From contig JAKAMO010000069.1 of assembly GCA_021812825.1 (NCBI GenBank), positions 1-14,638 of the forward strand: a stretch of 14,638 bases of DNA, written 5' to 3'. The stretch is from a bacterium (GTDB lineage: Bacteria; Elusimicrobiota; Elusimicrobia; Elusimicrobiales; UBA9959). Made by a program: the position numbers and the translations under genes. Every line of letters begins with the position of its first letter. Position 1 is the first letter of the stretch. This document shows, one piece after another, positions 6,542 to 14,231 of this stretch. Under the pieces are notes generated by a model that did no database searches, had not been told where the DNA came from, and saw only the letters and a list, made by a program, of their open reading frames with translations.

Positions 6542-8098
6542 TCAGTATGACCTGGACATCAGCACCCGCTGCTTCGAGGGCTTGCCTGTCAGGATGCACT
6601 TGCCCTCGCCCCTGGCCTCCGGCGGGATCTGGTCCTCGAACGGGATGTTGCGGACGCTGGTCTCGAAGCGTTTGGCCATCTCGTCCTCCTGCTCGGGCGT
6701 GCCCGCCCAGTGCACCCAGGCGAACCCGCCGCCCTCGTCCTTGAAGAACTTCTCGTAATCGTCCAACCTGTCGATCACGCGCGTGCGGGCGGCGCGGAGG
6801 TTCCGGGCGCGCTCCAGCAGCTCTTTCTGCATAGCCTCCAGGGTCGGAACTATGGAGGCGATGGCCTCCGCCCTGGGGAGGAAGACCTTGCGGCGCTTGC
6901 GTTGCGCCTCGGGCGCCTCGCCCGGGATCTCCGCCACGAAGCGGCGCGCGATACAGAGGGACCCCTTCTCGAGGTCCTTCGGGCCGATCTCTATGCGGAG
7001 CGGGACGCCCTTCCCCTCCCATTCGTAGTACTTGGCGCCGGGCATTATGCCGTCGCGGTCGTCTATCCTGACGGCCACGCCCTTGGCCTTCAGCTCGGCC
7101 GCGACCTTCCCGGCCTCTTCCGAGGTCTTGGCGCGCTCCTCGTCGCTCTTGTAGATCGGCACTATGACCACCTGCACCGGAGCCAGCTTCGGCGGAAGCA
7201 CGAGCCCGTTGTCGTCCGAATGGGTCATTATAAGCGCGCCGATCAGGCGGGTGCTTACTCCCCAGCTGGTGGCGTAGACGTATTCGAGCTGGCCGTCCTT
7301 GTTCTGGAACTTCACATCGGCGCCTTTGGAGAAGTTCTGACCCAGGTAGTGGCTTGTGCCCATCTGCAGGGCCTTGCCGTCCTGCATCATGCCCTCTATC
7401 GAGAGCGTCTCGATGGCGCCGGCGAAGCGCTCGCCCTCCGTCTTGCGGCCCTTGACGACCGGAACCGCCATCACGTTCTCGGCGAAGTCGGCGTACACGT
7501 CAAGCATGCGCCAGACCTCCTCCATAGCCTCCTTCTCTGTGGCGTGGGCGGTGTGGCCCTCCTGCCAGAGGAACTCGGCGGTGCGCAGGAACAGGCGCGT
7601 GCGCATCTCCCAGCGCACGACGTTGGCCCACTGGTTTATCAGCAGCGGCAGGTCGCGGTAGCTCTGGATCCAGTTCTTGTACTGCGCCCAGATGATGGTC
7701 TCGCTGGTGGGGCGCACCACGAGCGGCTCCTCCAGTTTGGACTCCGGGTCGGGCACGACCTCGCCGTCCACCGACTTGAGCCGGTGATGCGTTATCACAG
7801 CGCATTCCTTCGCGAATCCGGAGGCGTGCTTCTCTTCTTTCGTCAGGAAAGAAAGCGGGATGAAGAGGGGGAAATAAGCGTTCTCATGGCCGGTGGCCTT
7901 GAAACGGTCGTCGAGCTCGCGCTGCATCTTCTCCCAGATGGCGTAGCCGTGCGGGCGTATCACCATGCAGCCGCGCACCGGCGAATGCTCGGCGAGAACG
8001 CCCTGCTTTATAACGTCGAGGTACCACTGCGCGTAGTCCTTGGCGCGCGGAGTGACCGCTGAGGATGCATTATTCTGCTGGTTAGCTGGTTTGTTCAT
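6542..8098 (-). CDS. proS: Prolyl-tRNA synthetase, short type without INS editing domain (ProS type 3)
   Basis: Charges tRNA-Pro with proline in the cytoplasm. The 518-residue protein has class II synthetase features: RPTSETI at 129-135, motif 2 around RWEMRTRLFLRTAEFLWQEGHT at 162-182 (read in parts) and motif 3 with GVSTRLIGAL near 280-289. An anticodon-binding domain (APVQVVIVPIY onward) and the C-terminal extension ending in the conserved Tyr follow. This is the archaeal/eukaryotic-like type found in some bacteria. It lacks the roughly 180-residue insertion used by E. coli-type ProRS to edit Ala-tRNA-Pro. The C-terminal domain has one cysteine, so the zinc site of some relatives is absent. 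The ATG at 8098 overlaps the ispG stop as ATGA and has AGGA seven bases upstream; a longer frame from 8137 is rejected. Confidence 0.96.
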   Translation of the reverse strand: MNKPANQQNNASSAVTPRAKDYAQWYLDVIKQGVLAEHSPVRGCMVIRPHGYAIWEKMQRELDDRFKATGHENAYFPLFIPLSFLTKEEKHASGFAKECAVITHHRLKSVDGEVVPDPESKLEEPLVVRPTSETIIWAQYKNWIQSYRDLPLLINQWANVVRWEMRTRLFLRTAEFLWQEGHTAHATEKEAMEEVWRMLDVYADFAENVMAVPVVKGRKTEGERFAGAIETLSIEGMMQDGKALQMGTSHYLGQNFSKGADVKFQNKDGQLEYVYATSWGVSTRLIGALIMTHSDDNGLVLPPKLAPVQVVIVPIYKSDEERAKTSEEAGKVAAELKAKGVAVRIDDRDGIMPGAKYYEWEGKGVPLRIEIGPKDLEKGSLCIARRFVAEIPGEAPEAQRKRRKVFLPRAEAIASIVPTLEAMQKELLERARNLRAARTRVIDRLDDYEKFFKDEGGGFAWVHWAGTPEQEDEMAKRFETSVRNIPFEDQIPPEARGEGKCILTGKPSKQRVLMSRSY

Positions 8099-9192
8099 TT
8101 CGTGTTCCTGATCTTGCGTATCACTTCGTTGACCCACTCGCTTTCCTTGACTACCTTGATCTGCTTGCCCTTCTCTATCCAGATGCCGCGGCCCTTGCCG
8201 CCGGCCACTCCGAAATCCGCAGAGCGCGCCTCTCCGGGTCCGTTGACCACGCAGCCCATCACGGCTATCTTCATGCCTTCGGACTTCTTCAAAAGCGCGC
8301 CGTCGGAGTATATCCGGTCCTCCAACTGGTGTATGACCCGGCCTACGTCCACCTGGCAGCGGCCGCAGGTCGGGCAGGAGACCAGGTCGGGGCCGTAATG
8401 ACGAAGGCCGAGGGCCTTGAGTATCTCGTAGGCTGCCCGCACCTGCATGACCGGGTCCTCGGTAAGTGAGACGCGGATGGTGTCCCCTATTCCCTGCGTC
8501 AGCAGCATCCCTATGCCGAGGGAGGACTTGACGGTTCCGGAGAGGAAGCTGCCCGCCTCGGTGACGCCGAGGTGCAGCGGGATATCCGACTTGGAGGCGA
8601 AGAGCGTGTTGGCCATCAGCGTGCGCTCGATGTCGTCGGCCTTCAGCGAAACGACTATGTCGCGGAAGCCGAGGCCCTCCAGGATGCGGACCTCGTCCAG
8701 CGCTTCTTTCACCATCTGCCTGGCCCAGTCGTACGGCTTCCAGGCCGGTTTGGGGTTATCCTTCAGCGCCTTCAGCGAGCCGGCGTTGACGCCGATGCGT
8801 ATGGGAATACCGGCGGACTTGCAGATTTTCACGACCTCGCGCACCTTGTCCTTCTCGCCGATATTGCCAGGGTTGATGCGGACCTTGTCCACGCCCTGCT
8901 TCACAGCCTCTACGGCGAGGCGCCAGTCGAAGTGTATGTCCGCCACCAGCGGTATGGATATACCGCGCTTAATGCGCCCCAGTGCCCTCGCGGCCTCCAT
9001 GTCCGGCACGGCGACCCGGATTATCTCGCAGCCGGCACCCTCCAGGGCGCGGACCTGGTCCACGGTCGCCTTGACGTTCCGAGTGTCGGTATTGCACATG
9101 GACTGCACCGAGACAGGGCTGGCGCCGCCTATGGAGAAGCGCCCTACTTTCACCTTGCGCGTCTTGCGCGGACGGGGACAGGAACAAGCCAT
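8095..9192 (-). CDS. ispG: 4-hydroxy-3-methylbut-2-enyl diphosphate synthase (flavodoxin/ferredoxin) IspG
   Basis: The penultimate enzyme of the MEP pathway, converting MEcPP to HMBPP with a 4Fe-4S cluster. The 365-residue two-domain bacterial form has a TIM-barrel (SVQSMCNTDT, VADIHFD, VRINPGNIG) and a C-terminal reductase-like domain. The cluster ligands C273 and C276 (SCPTCGRC), C314 (MGCVVNGPGE) and E321 line up with the three Cys and one Glu of E. coli IspG. The ATG at 9192 abuts the rseP stop without a gap, and AGGAG lies inside the end of rseP seven bases upstream. Its stop overlaps the proS start. It works in the same pathway as dxr two genes upstream, making the precursors used by UppS. 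Confidence 0.97.
   Translation of the reverse strand: MACSCPRPRKTRKVKVGRFSIGGASPVSVQSMCNTDTRNVKATVDQVRALEGAGCEIIRVAVPDMEAARALGRIKRGISIPLVADIHFDWRLAVEAVKQGVDKVRINPGNIGEKDKVREVVKICKSAGIPIRIGVNAGSLKALKDNPKPAWKPYDWARQMVKEALDEVRILEGLGFRDIVVSLKADDIERTLMANTLFASKSDIPLHLGVTEAGSFLSGTVKSSLGIGMLLTQGIGDTIRVSLTEDPVMQVRAAYEILKALGLRHYGPDLVSCPTCGRCQVDVGRVIHQLEDRIYSDGALLKKSEGMKIAVMGCVVNGPGEARSADFGVAGGKGRGIWIEKGKQIKVVKESEWVNEVIRKIRNTK
8106..8109 (-). promoter_or_regulatory. Ribosome-binding site fixing the proS start
   Basis: AGGA within the end of ispG, seven bases before the ATG at 8098 that overlaps the ispG stop. It favours the coupled start over the one at 8137, which would add 13 polar residues and a 43-base overlap. 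Confidence 0.6.
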
Positions 9193-10308
9193 CTATTTCT
9201 CCTGCCCCTGCGCGGCCGCGGCCTTCCTGGCCGCATGAGAGGAGACGATGCGCATGATGTCATTGTAGGTGGCGAAGAGCAGTATAGCGAACAGCATGGC
9301 CATGCCGGCCGCGTTCACGTACTTCATCAAGCCGGCGGTCAGCTTGCGCCTTGAAATTCCCTCGAAGAGGTAGAGCACCGCCCAACCGCCGTCGAGCAGC
9401 GGGATCGGCAGCAGGTTGAAGAAGCCCACCGCCACCGAGATCAGGCCTATCAGAAAGAAGAAGTCCGCAGCCCCGCTGTGTGCGGCCTTGCTGACGATGT
9501 TGACGATGCCGATGGGGCCGGCCAGGTCCGGCTTCTCCCGTTTATGTATGTTGGAGGCCAGCGTCTTCACAGTGAACGCCGTCCAGTACCAGCACTGGTA
9601 GGCGCCCATCCTGAAGCCCTTCAGCAGCGGCACCCGCTGGTAATCCACGCCAGGAGCTATGCCTATCACGCCGTTGCTGCCGGCGCCGGAAGCCAGTCGG
9701 GTCTTCAGTTTCACCTCGGACGAGGCGCCGCCGCGCTCGTAGACCAGCGATATCTCCTTCTCCGGCCTGGAATGTATGACGTCGGCCATCTGCGTCCAGG
9801 TCGAGACCTCCTTGCCGTCGACACGGAGTATTCTGTCCCCTGACTTGAGCCCGGCCGTGTCGGCGGGATAACCCTGCGTCAGGTCGCCTATGACGGGGGC
9901 GTCCGAAGGTCTCGGGGCCCCCATGACAAGTATCACGGCGGAGAATAGGACGAAGGCCAGCAGATAGTTCATCACAGGTCCCGCGAAGACCACCCCCAGC
10001 CGGGTGTACCAGGGCTTGGCGAAGTACTCGTACGGCGCGCGGGGCGCCGCCGGAGCGGGTTGCGCCTGCTTTTCCGCCGCCTCCTCCTCCAGGTTCTCTC
10101 CGGCAGGCTTGACGTAGCCGCCCAGCGGCACCAGGCGGACCGAGTAGCGCGTGTCGCCGCGGGTGAAGCCGGCCAGCTCGCGGCCGAAGCCGAACGAGAA
10201 CTCCTCGACGCGTATTCCAACGAGCTTGCAGACCATGAAATGGCCGAACTCGTGCAGGAAGATGACGAGTCCGAAAGTGAACAGGACCGCGAGTATCGAT
10301 ATGATCAT
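9193..10308 (-). CDS. rseP: RIP metalloprotease RseP (site-2 protease family)
   Basis: An inner-membrane zinc protease that cuts transmembrane segments such as those of anti-sigma factors or remnant signal peptides. The 371-residue protein has an N-terminal membrane segment ending in the HEFGH zinc motif (19-23), a conserved PLGGYVK loop (61-67), an Ala/Glu/Pro-rich linker (70-97), and a second membrane segment (about 108-130). One PDZ domain spans about 135-200 (GYPADTAGLKSGDRIL). A third catalytic region follows, with GPIGI (264-268) and NLLPIPLLDGG (298-308), where D306 is the third zinc ligand. E. coli RseP has two PDZ domains; one is usual in many other phyla. It starts at an ATG sharing one base with the dxr stop (TGATG), with AGAGG upstream. 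No sigma-E or anti-sigma gene is in the window, so its substrate is unknown. Confidence 0.95.
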   Translation of the reverse strand: MIISILAVLFTFGLVIFLHEFGHFMVCKLVGIRVEEFSFGFGRELAGFTRGDTRYSVRLVPLGGYVKPAGENLEEEAAEKQAQPAPAAPRAPYEYFAKPWYTRLGVVFAGPVMNYLLAFVLFSAVILVMGAPRPSDAPVIGDLTQGYPADTAGLKSGDRILRVDGKEVSTWTQMADVIHSRPEKEISLVYERGGASSEVKLKTRLASGAGSNGVIGIAPGVDYQRVPLLKGFRMGAYQCWYWTAFTVKTLASNIHKREKPDLAGPIGIVNIVSKAAHSGAADFFFLIGLISVAVGFFNLLPIPLLDGGWAVLYLFEGISRRKLTAGLMKYVNAAGMAMLFAILLFATYNDIMRIVSSHAARKAAAAQGQEK

Positions 10309-11486
10309 CAGTACCTCTTGCCTATAACGTCGGCCTCCGCGGCCGCCTTCTGTCGCGCCCAGGCGTCGGCTTCTACCGCGGCCGACAGCGTCAGGCGGCC
10401 CTCGCCGCCGCGGCAGGCCGCGAGAACCTTCTCTATCACCGCCGGGATGCCCGTAAAGCCCAGACGCCCCGAGATGAACCGCTCCACCGCGACCTCATTG
10501 GCCGCGCTCAGCACCGCGGGCTGCGTGCCGCCGCGCCGAGCAGCTGTCAAAGCCAGCTCCAGACAGGGGAAGCGGCGGAAGTCGGGCCGGAAGAAGTCGA
10601 GCCGCGCCAGCTTGAAGAAGTCCAGCGGCTCGGCCAGCGACGGGGCCCGGTCCGGCCAGGTCAGGGCGTACTGTATCGGCAGCTTCATGTCCGGCCACGA
10701 AAGCTGGGCCAGCACCGACCCGTCCTTGAACTCCACTCCGGAATGGACCACCGACTGGGGATGGACAAGCACTTCGATCTTGGAGATCGGCACGGAGAAC
10801 AGGTTCATGATCTCGATAGCCTCAAGACCCTTGTTCATCAGCGTGGAGGAATCCACGGTTATCTTCGGCCCCATGCTCCAGCGGGGATGCTTGAGCGCCT
10901 GGGCCGGGGTGACCTTGGCCAGCGACCCCTTGGCGGCGTAGAACGGGCCCCCGGAGGCCGTGAGGAAGACGCGGTTCAGGACCTCGTCGTAACGGCCCGG
11001 CTTCACTCCGGCCAGGCACTGGAAGATAGCGGAAGGCTCGGAATCTACGGGGATGATCCTGGCCTGCCAGCGGTCCGCTTCCCGCATCAGGAGCTCTCCC
11101 GCCATGACCATCGGCTCCTTGTTGGCCAGCGCGATGTGCTTCGAAGCGCGGATGGCCGCGAGCAGCGGGGCGAAACCGACCGCCCCGGTCACGGAACTGA
11201 GCACGATATCGGCTTCCTGCAGGGATGCAAGCGCGGCCAGTCCCTCGACCCCGGGCGGCAGCACCTTGGTCCCGCGCGGCGCCGAGGCTTTCAGTTCCTT
11301 CCAGGACGAGTAATCGAAAACGGATATATACGCCGGCCGGAACGCCTTCGCCTGGGCCAGCAGGGCCTTCACGCTTGAATTGGCGGAGAGGCCGAGCACT
11401 CGCCAGCCGCGGCCCAGCTTACGCACCGCCTTGAGCGCGTTCACGCCGATCGAGCCGGTGGAGCCCAGTATTACGACGTTCTTCAT
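10308..11486 (-). CDS. dxr: 1-deoxy-D-xylulose 5-phosphate reductoisomerase
   Basis: The first committed enzyme of the MEP pathway, converting DXP to MEP with NADPH and a divalent metal. The 392-residue protein has the NADPH motif GSTGSIG (8-14), LANKEPMV (120-127), the metal site IPVDSE (145-150; D148, E150) and KGLEAIE (E222). It also has HPRWSMG (H200) and VHPQSVVHSG (H242, H248). Two normally conserved positions differ: LANKES has become LANKEP, and the His after VDSE (H153 in E. coli) is Pro151. The remaining catalytic residues are intact and the length is normal, so it is probably active. The ATG at 11486 overlaps the cdsA stop by four bases (ATGA) and lacks a clear ribosome-binding site, suggesting coupled translation. 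The frame stays open up to 11924, but that extension runs over cdsA and is not coding. Confidence 0.95.
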   Translation of the reverse strand: MKNVVILGSTGSIGVNALKAVRKLGRGWRVLGLSANSSVKALLAQAKAFRPAYISVFDYSSWKELKASAPRGTKVLPPGVEGLAALASLQEADIVLSSVTGAVGFAPLLAAIRASKHIALANKEPMVMAGELLMREADRWQARIIPVDSEPSAIFQCLAGVKPGRYDEVLNRVFLTASGGPFYAAKGSLAKVTPAQALKHPRWSMGPKITVDSSTLMNKGLEAIEIMNLFSVPISKIEVLVHPQSVVHSGVEFKDGSVLAQLSWPDMKLPIQYALTWPDRAPSLAEPLDFFKLARLDFFRPDFRRFPCLELALTAARRGGTQPAVLSAANEVAVERFISGRLGFTGIPAVIEKVLAACRGGEGRLTLSAAVEADAWARQKAAAEADVIGKRY

Positions 11487-12292
11487 TTCAGGGCCAGGAC
11501 CGAATAGTAGTAGATGACCGGAGCGAGGAAGATATAGGAATCGAAGCGGTCCAGCACGCCGCCGTGCCCCGGCAGCAGCGACGACGAGTCCTTGGCCCCG
11601 ACCGCGCGCTTCAGCATGGATTCGGCGATGTCGGAGACCTGGCCGAAAATCCCGATCAGCACGCCGGCGCCAGCGGCGAAAACGGGGGGGAAGGCCCCGG
11701 AGATGCGGGCTATCGCCCAGGCTGTCAGTATCGCCGCGATGAAGCCGGCGGCGGCGCCCTCCCAGGTCTTCTTCGGACTTATCGTCGACAGTTGGCGCCT
11801 GCCGAAGGACCTGCCGAAGAAATAAGCGGCCGTGTCCATGACCCAGACCGTGATGATGAGCATCAGCGTCAGCCAGAGGCCGGCGGGCCTGAAGTCTCGG
11901 ATCGCGACGAGATGGAACAGGCACCAGGAGATCATGAAGACGCCCATCAGGGTCAAGCCTATCCTCTCGAGGTACTTCTTCGGGGAGAAGAGCTCCCAGG
12001 CCATGACGCCGATCACTACCGCCGAGACGACCAGTCCGGAGAAGTTGTCCGGACCGGCCTGCTGGGCGGAAAAACGGTCGAAATACAGCGCGGCGGGCAG
12101 CAAAAGGCCGAAGAGGTAGAGGGCGGGGGCATGCACCGGCTTAGCGCCCAGCTTCATCAGCGTGGCGTACTCCCGCAGCGAGACCGCGATGATGGCCAGC
12201 ACGAAGATGGCGTAAGCGGGACCGCCGGCCTTTATCAGCAGCAGCACCAGCGGTATGCCGGCTACGGCGGTGAGTATCCTGGGTAAAAGCAT
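11483..12292 (-). CDS. cdsA: Phosphatidate cytidylyltransferase
   Basis: Makes CDP-diacylglycerol from phosphatidic acid and CTP at the inner membrane, the branch point to all phospholipids. The 269-residue protein is mostly hydrophobic, with around seven or eight membrane segments. It ends with the CdsA signature: SMLKRAVGAKDSSSLLPGHG followed by GVLDRFD at residues 225-251, matching the S-x-x-K-R ... K-D ... H-G-G-x-x-D-R-x-D pattern. PKKTWEGA (173-180) is also characteristic. The ATG at 12292 shares one base with the uppS stop (TAATG) and has AAGGAGAGGG upstream. Its stop overlaps dxr. A longer frame starting at 12412 overlaps uppS and is rejected. Confidence 0.96.
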   Translation of the reverse strand: MLLPRILTAVAGIPLVLLLIKAGGPAYAIFVLAIIAVSLREYATLMKLGAKPVHAPALYLFGLLLPAALYFDRFSAQQAGPDNFSGLVVSAVVIGVMAWELFSPKKYLERIGLTLMGVFMISWCLFHLVAIRDFRPAGLWLTLMLIITVWVMDTAAYFFGRSFGRRQLSTISPKKTWEGAAAGFIAAILTAWAIARISGAFPPVFAAGAGVLIGIFGQVSDIAESMLKRAVGAKDSSSLLPGHGGVLDRFDSYIFLAPVIYYYSVLALK

Positions 12293-12996
12293 TATTTCCC
12301 TCTCCTTCTCTCGCGCGCCTGATATTCGAACAGAGCCTTCATGAACTCCTCTTCGCGGAAATCCGGCCAGAAAGTCTCGGTGACGTAGAACTCGCTGTAC
12401 GCGGTCTGCCAAAGCAGGAAATTGGAGATCCGCAGCTCTCCGGAAGTGCGTATCAGCAGGTCCGGGTCCGGCAGTCCCGGCGAATAAAGCAGCGACGAGA
12501 AGGTCTTCTCGTCTACGACCCTAAGTCCTTCGTCGATCGCCTTGTTGACCGCATCCAGGATCTCCTGACGGCCGCCGTAGTTCAGGGCGATGTTGAGCAC
12601 CATCCCCGTGTTGCCTTCCAGCCTGCGCACAGCGGCGTCCATGACCTTGCGGGCCGCGGCCGGCATCTGCTCGGTGCGGCCGCTGAACACCAGCCGTACG
12701 TTCTCGCGCGCCAGCTCCTCCGTGTAGGCAGAGATGGTCCTCTCCAGCAGGAACATCAGAGCCTTGACCTCCAGCTTGGAGCGGCTCCAGTTCTCCGTGG
12801 AGAACGCGTAGATGGTAAGAGCCTTCACTCCGGCTCTGCTAGCGCAACGGACCACGGCGTGGACGGAGTCCACGCCGGCCTTGTGCCCCGCTATCGACGG
12901 CAGGCCGCGGGCCTTGGCCCAGCGGCGGTTGCCGTCCATGATGATCGCCACATGGGCGGGCAGGCGGGAGGGATCGAGCCGGTCTTGATGGGGCAT
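12292..12996 (-). CDS. uppS: Undecaprenyl diphosphate synthase (cis-prenyltransferase)
   Basis: Adds isopentenyl units in cis to farnesyl diphosphate to make the C55 carrier lipid for peptidoglycan and O-antigen. The 234-residue protein carries all family motifs: HVAIIMDGNRRWAK (15-28, catalytic D21), YAFSTENWSR (63-72), RTSGELRISNF (183-193) and WQTAYSEFYVTETFWPDF (196-213). Length is slightly below E. coli UppS (253), as in many bacteria. It starts seven bases after the frr stop without a convincing ribosome-binding site, so its translation probably depends on frr. Downstream cdsA overlaps by one base. Its substrates come from the MEP genes of the same operon. Confidence 0.97.
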   Translation of the reverse strand: MPHQDRLDPSRLPAHVAIIMDGNRRWAKARGLPSIAGHKAGVDSVHAVVRCASRAGVKALTIYAFSTENWSRSKLEVKALMFLLERTISAYTEELARENVRLVFSGRTEQMPAAARKVMDAAVRRLEGNTGMVLNIALNYGGRQEILDAVNKAIDEGLRVVDEKTFSSLLYSPGLPDPDLLIRTSGELRISNFLLWQTAYSEFYVTETFWPDFREEEFMKALFEYQARERRRGK

Positions 12997-13003
12997 CGGC
13001 GGC

Positions 13004-13573
13004 TCAGACCGTCAGCAGCTCCTTTTCCTTGGCCGCCACCGAGTCGTCCACCTTCTTCACGAAGGCGTCGGTAAGCTTCTGTACCTCGTCCTCGCAACGC
13101 TTGGCGTCGTCTTCGGAGAGCTCTCCGGACTTCTGCGCTTTCTTGACCTTCTCCAGCGCGTCGCGGCGGATGTTGCGCACGGCGACGCGAGAATCCTCAC
13201 CCATGCTGTGCACCACCTTCACCATTTTCTTGCGCTGGTCTTCGGTCATCGGGGGGAGATTTATGCGGATGATGCCGCCGTTGCGCGAGGGAGAGGAACC
13301 GAAATCCATCTTGCGCAGCTCCGCCTCCACGGCGTCCACCGCGCCGGCGTCCCAGGGCCTCACCTCCAGCGTGCGGGGCTCGGGGACCGAGACGGCCGCC
13401 ACCTGCTTCAGAGGGACGCGGGAACCGTAGTATTCCACCTGCACGTTATCGAGCAGCTGGGGGTTCGCCCGTCCCGTGCGGAGGGACGTGAGATCGCGTC
13501 TCATCTTTTCCATCTTATCGCCCATCTCCATCTCGGCTTCCGCCAGCACGTCCTGAATCGAGAATTCAGACAT
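13004..13573 (-). CDS. frr: Ribosome recycling factor
   Basis: Splits post-termination ribosomes together with EF-G. The 189-residue protein (E. coli 185) shows the characteristic LRTGRANPQLLDNVQVEYYG (31-50) and helical C-terminal features: VRNIRRDALEKVKKAQKSGE, then DEVQKLTDAFVKKVD near the end. Domain II lies near residues 35-110. The start has a strong AGGAGGAG a few bases upstream (13578-13585). An AT-rich gap with two TATAAT boxes precedes it, so frr may head its own transcript as well as being read from pyrH. gmhA lies between it and its usual neighbour pyrH. Confidence 0.97.
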   Translation of the reverse strand: MSEFSIQDVLAEAEMEMGDKMEKMRRDLTSLRTGRANPQLLDNVQVEYYGSRVPLKQVAAVSVPEPRTLEVRPWDAGAVDAVEAELRKMDFGSSPSRNGGIIRINLPPMTEDQRKKMVKVVHSMGEDSRVAVRNIRRDALEKVKKAQKSGELSEDDAKRCEDEVQKLTDAFVKKVDDSVAAKEKELLTV

Positions 13574-13616
13574 AGATCTCCTCCTGATGCCGCAAAAACG
13601 ATAGCGGCCCAGATAA

Positions 13617-13632
13617 ATTATATTAAATTATA
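13617..13632 (-). promoter_or_regulatory. Two TATAAT boxes upstream of frr (candidate internal promoter)
   Basis: The minus strand has perfect TATAAT at 13632-13627 and again at 13622-13617, ten bases apart in phase, in an AT-rich patch inside GC-rich DNA. They are 44 and 54 bases from the frr ATG. No good -35 lies 16-18 bases upstream of either box, since that DNA is the GC-rich end of gmhA. A promoter is plausible but unproven. Confidence 0.45.
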
Positions 13633-13641
13633 CCCGGATTG

Positions 13642-14220
13642 CTAGGGGCGCGGGGACGAGGAGACCTCGTCCTCAACGAGACCGCAGATTATATGGGCGG
13701 CCAGGATATGTATCTCCTGGACGCGCGGGGTATCCTGCGAAGGGGCAAGGAAGGAGAGGTCGCAATGGGGAAGGATGGCCCCACCTTTAGCGCCGAAGAA
13801 GCCGACCACCGACATTCCGAGCTCCTTCGCCTTTATGACCGCCTTGAGCACGTTGGGGCTGGAGCCGGAGGTGGAGATAGCTATCAGCAGGTCACCCTTG
13901 CGGCCAAGCGCCTCCACCTGCCGCTCGAAGACGCGGTCAAAGCCGTAGTCGTTGCCGAGGCAGGTCAGCACGGACGTGTCGGTGGTAAGGGCCACGGCTG
14001 CTATCGCGCGCCGCTCCTTCTTGAAGCGTCCCACCAGCTCCCCGGCGATATGCTGGCTGTCGGCGGCCGAGCCGCCGTTGCCGCAGACCAGCACTTTCCC
14101 GCCTGCGTTCGCGACCTTGGCCATGAGCGCGGCGATAGGGGCTATCGCCGAATGGTCGGCGGCCAGGGCCGCGGCGGCCTCCTGGTGCTGCTTGATGGCG
14201 GAGAGGATCTTCTCTTCCAT
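13642..14220 (-). CDS. gmhA: Phosphoheptose (sedoheptulose 7-phosphate) isomerase
   Basis: Converts sedoheptulose 7-phosphate to D-glycero-D-manno-heptose 7-phosphate, the first step of heptose synthesis for LPS core or surface glycans. The 192-residue SIS-domain protein has [20 protein letters not shown] (46-65) and [12 protein letters not shown] (116-127). The zinc ligands of E. coli GmhA (H61, E65, Q172, H180) have counterparts at H57, E61, Q168 and H176, which argues for GmhA over the related DiaA. The ATG at 14220 lies 11 bases after the pyrH stop with no clear ribosome-binding site. No other heptose genes are in the window. Its placement between pyrH and frr is unusual, and its composition resembles its neighbours. 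Confidence 0.9.
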   Translation of the reverse strand: MEEKILSAIKQHQEAAAALAADHSAIAPIAALMAKVANAGGKVLVCGNGGSAADSQHIAGELVGRFKKERRAIAAVALTTDTSVLTCLGNDYGFDRVFERQVEALGRKGDLLIAISTSGSSPNVLKAVIKAKELGMSVVGFFGAKGGAILPHCDLSFLAPSQDTPRVQEIHILAAHIICGLVEDEVSSSPRP

Positions 14221-14231
14221 AATAGTAACGC

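Noticed and set aside
6710..8062. Plus-strand open frame of 450 codons opposite proS
   Set aside because: Antisense to an unmistakable synthetase; the translation is a low-complexity His/Arg/Gly/Val-rich shadow.
11487..11924. N-terminal extension of dxr to 11924
   Set aside because: The extension overlaps cdsA in another frame and reads as Arg-rich shadow sequence; Dxr homology begins at MKNVVILGSTG.
12293..12412. N-terminal extension of cdsA to 12412
   Set aside because: It overlaps the end of uppS. The ATG at 12292 has a good ribosome-binding site and gives a normal CdsA N-terminus.
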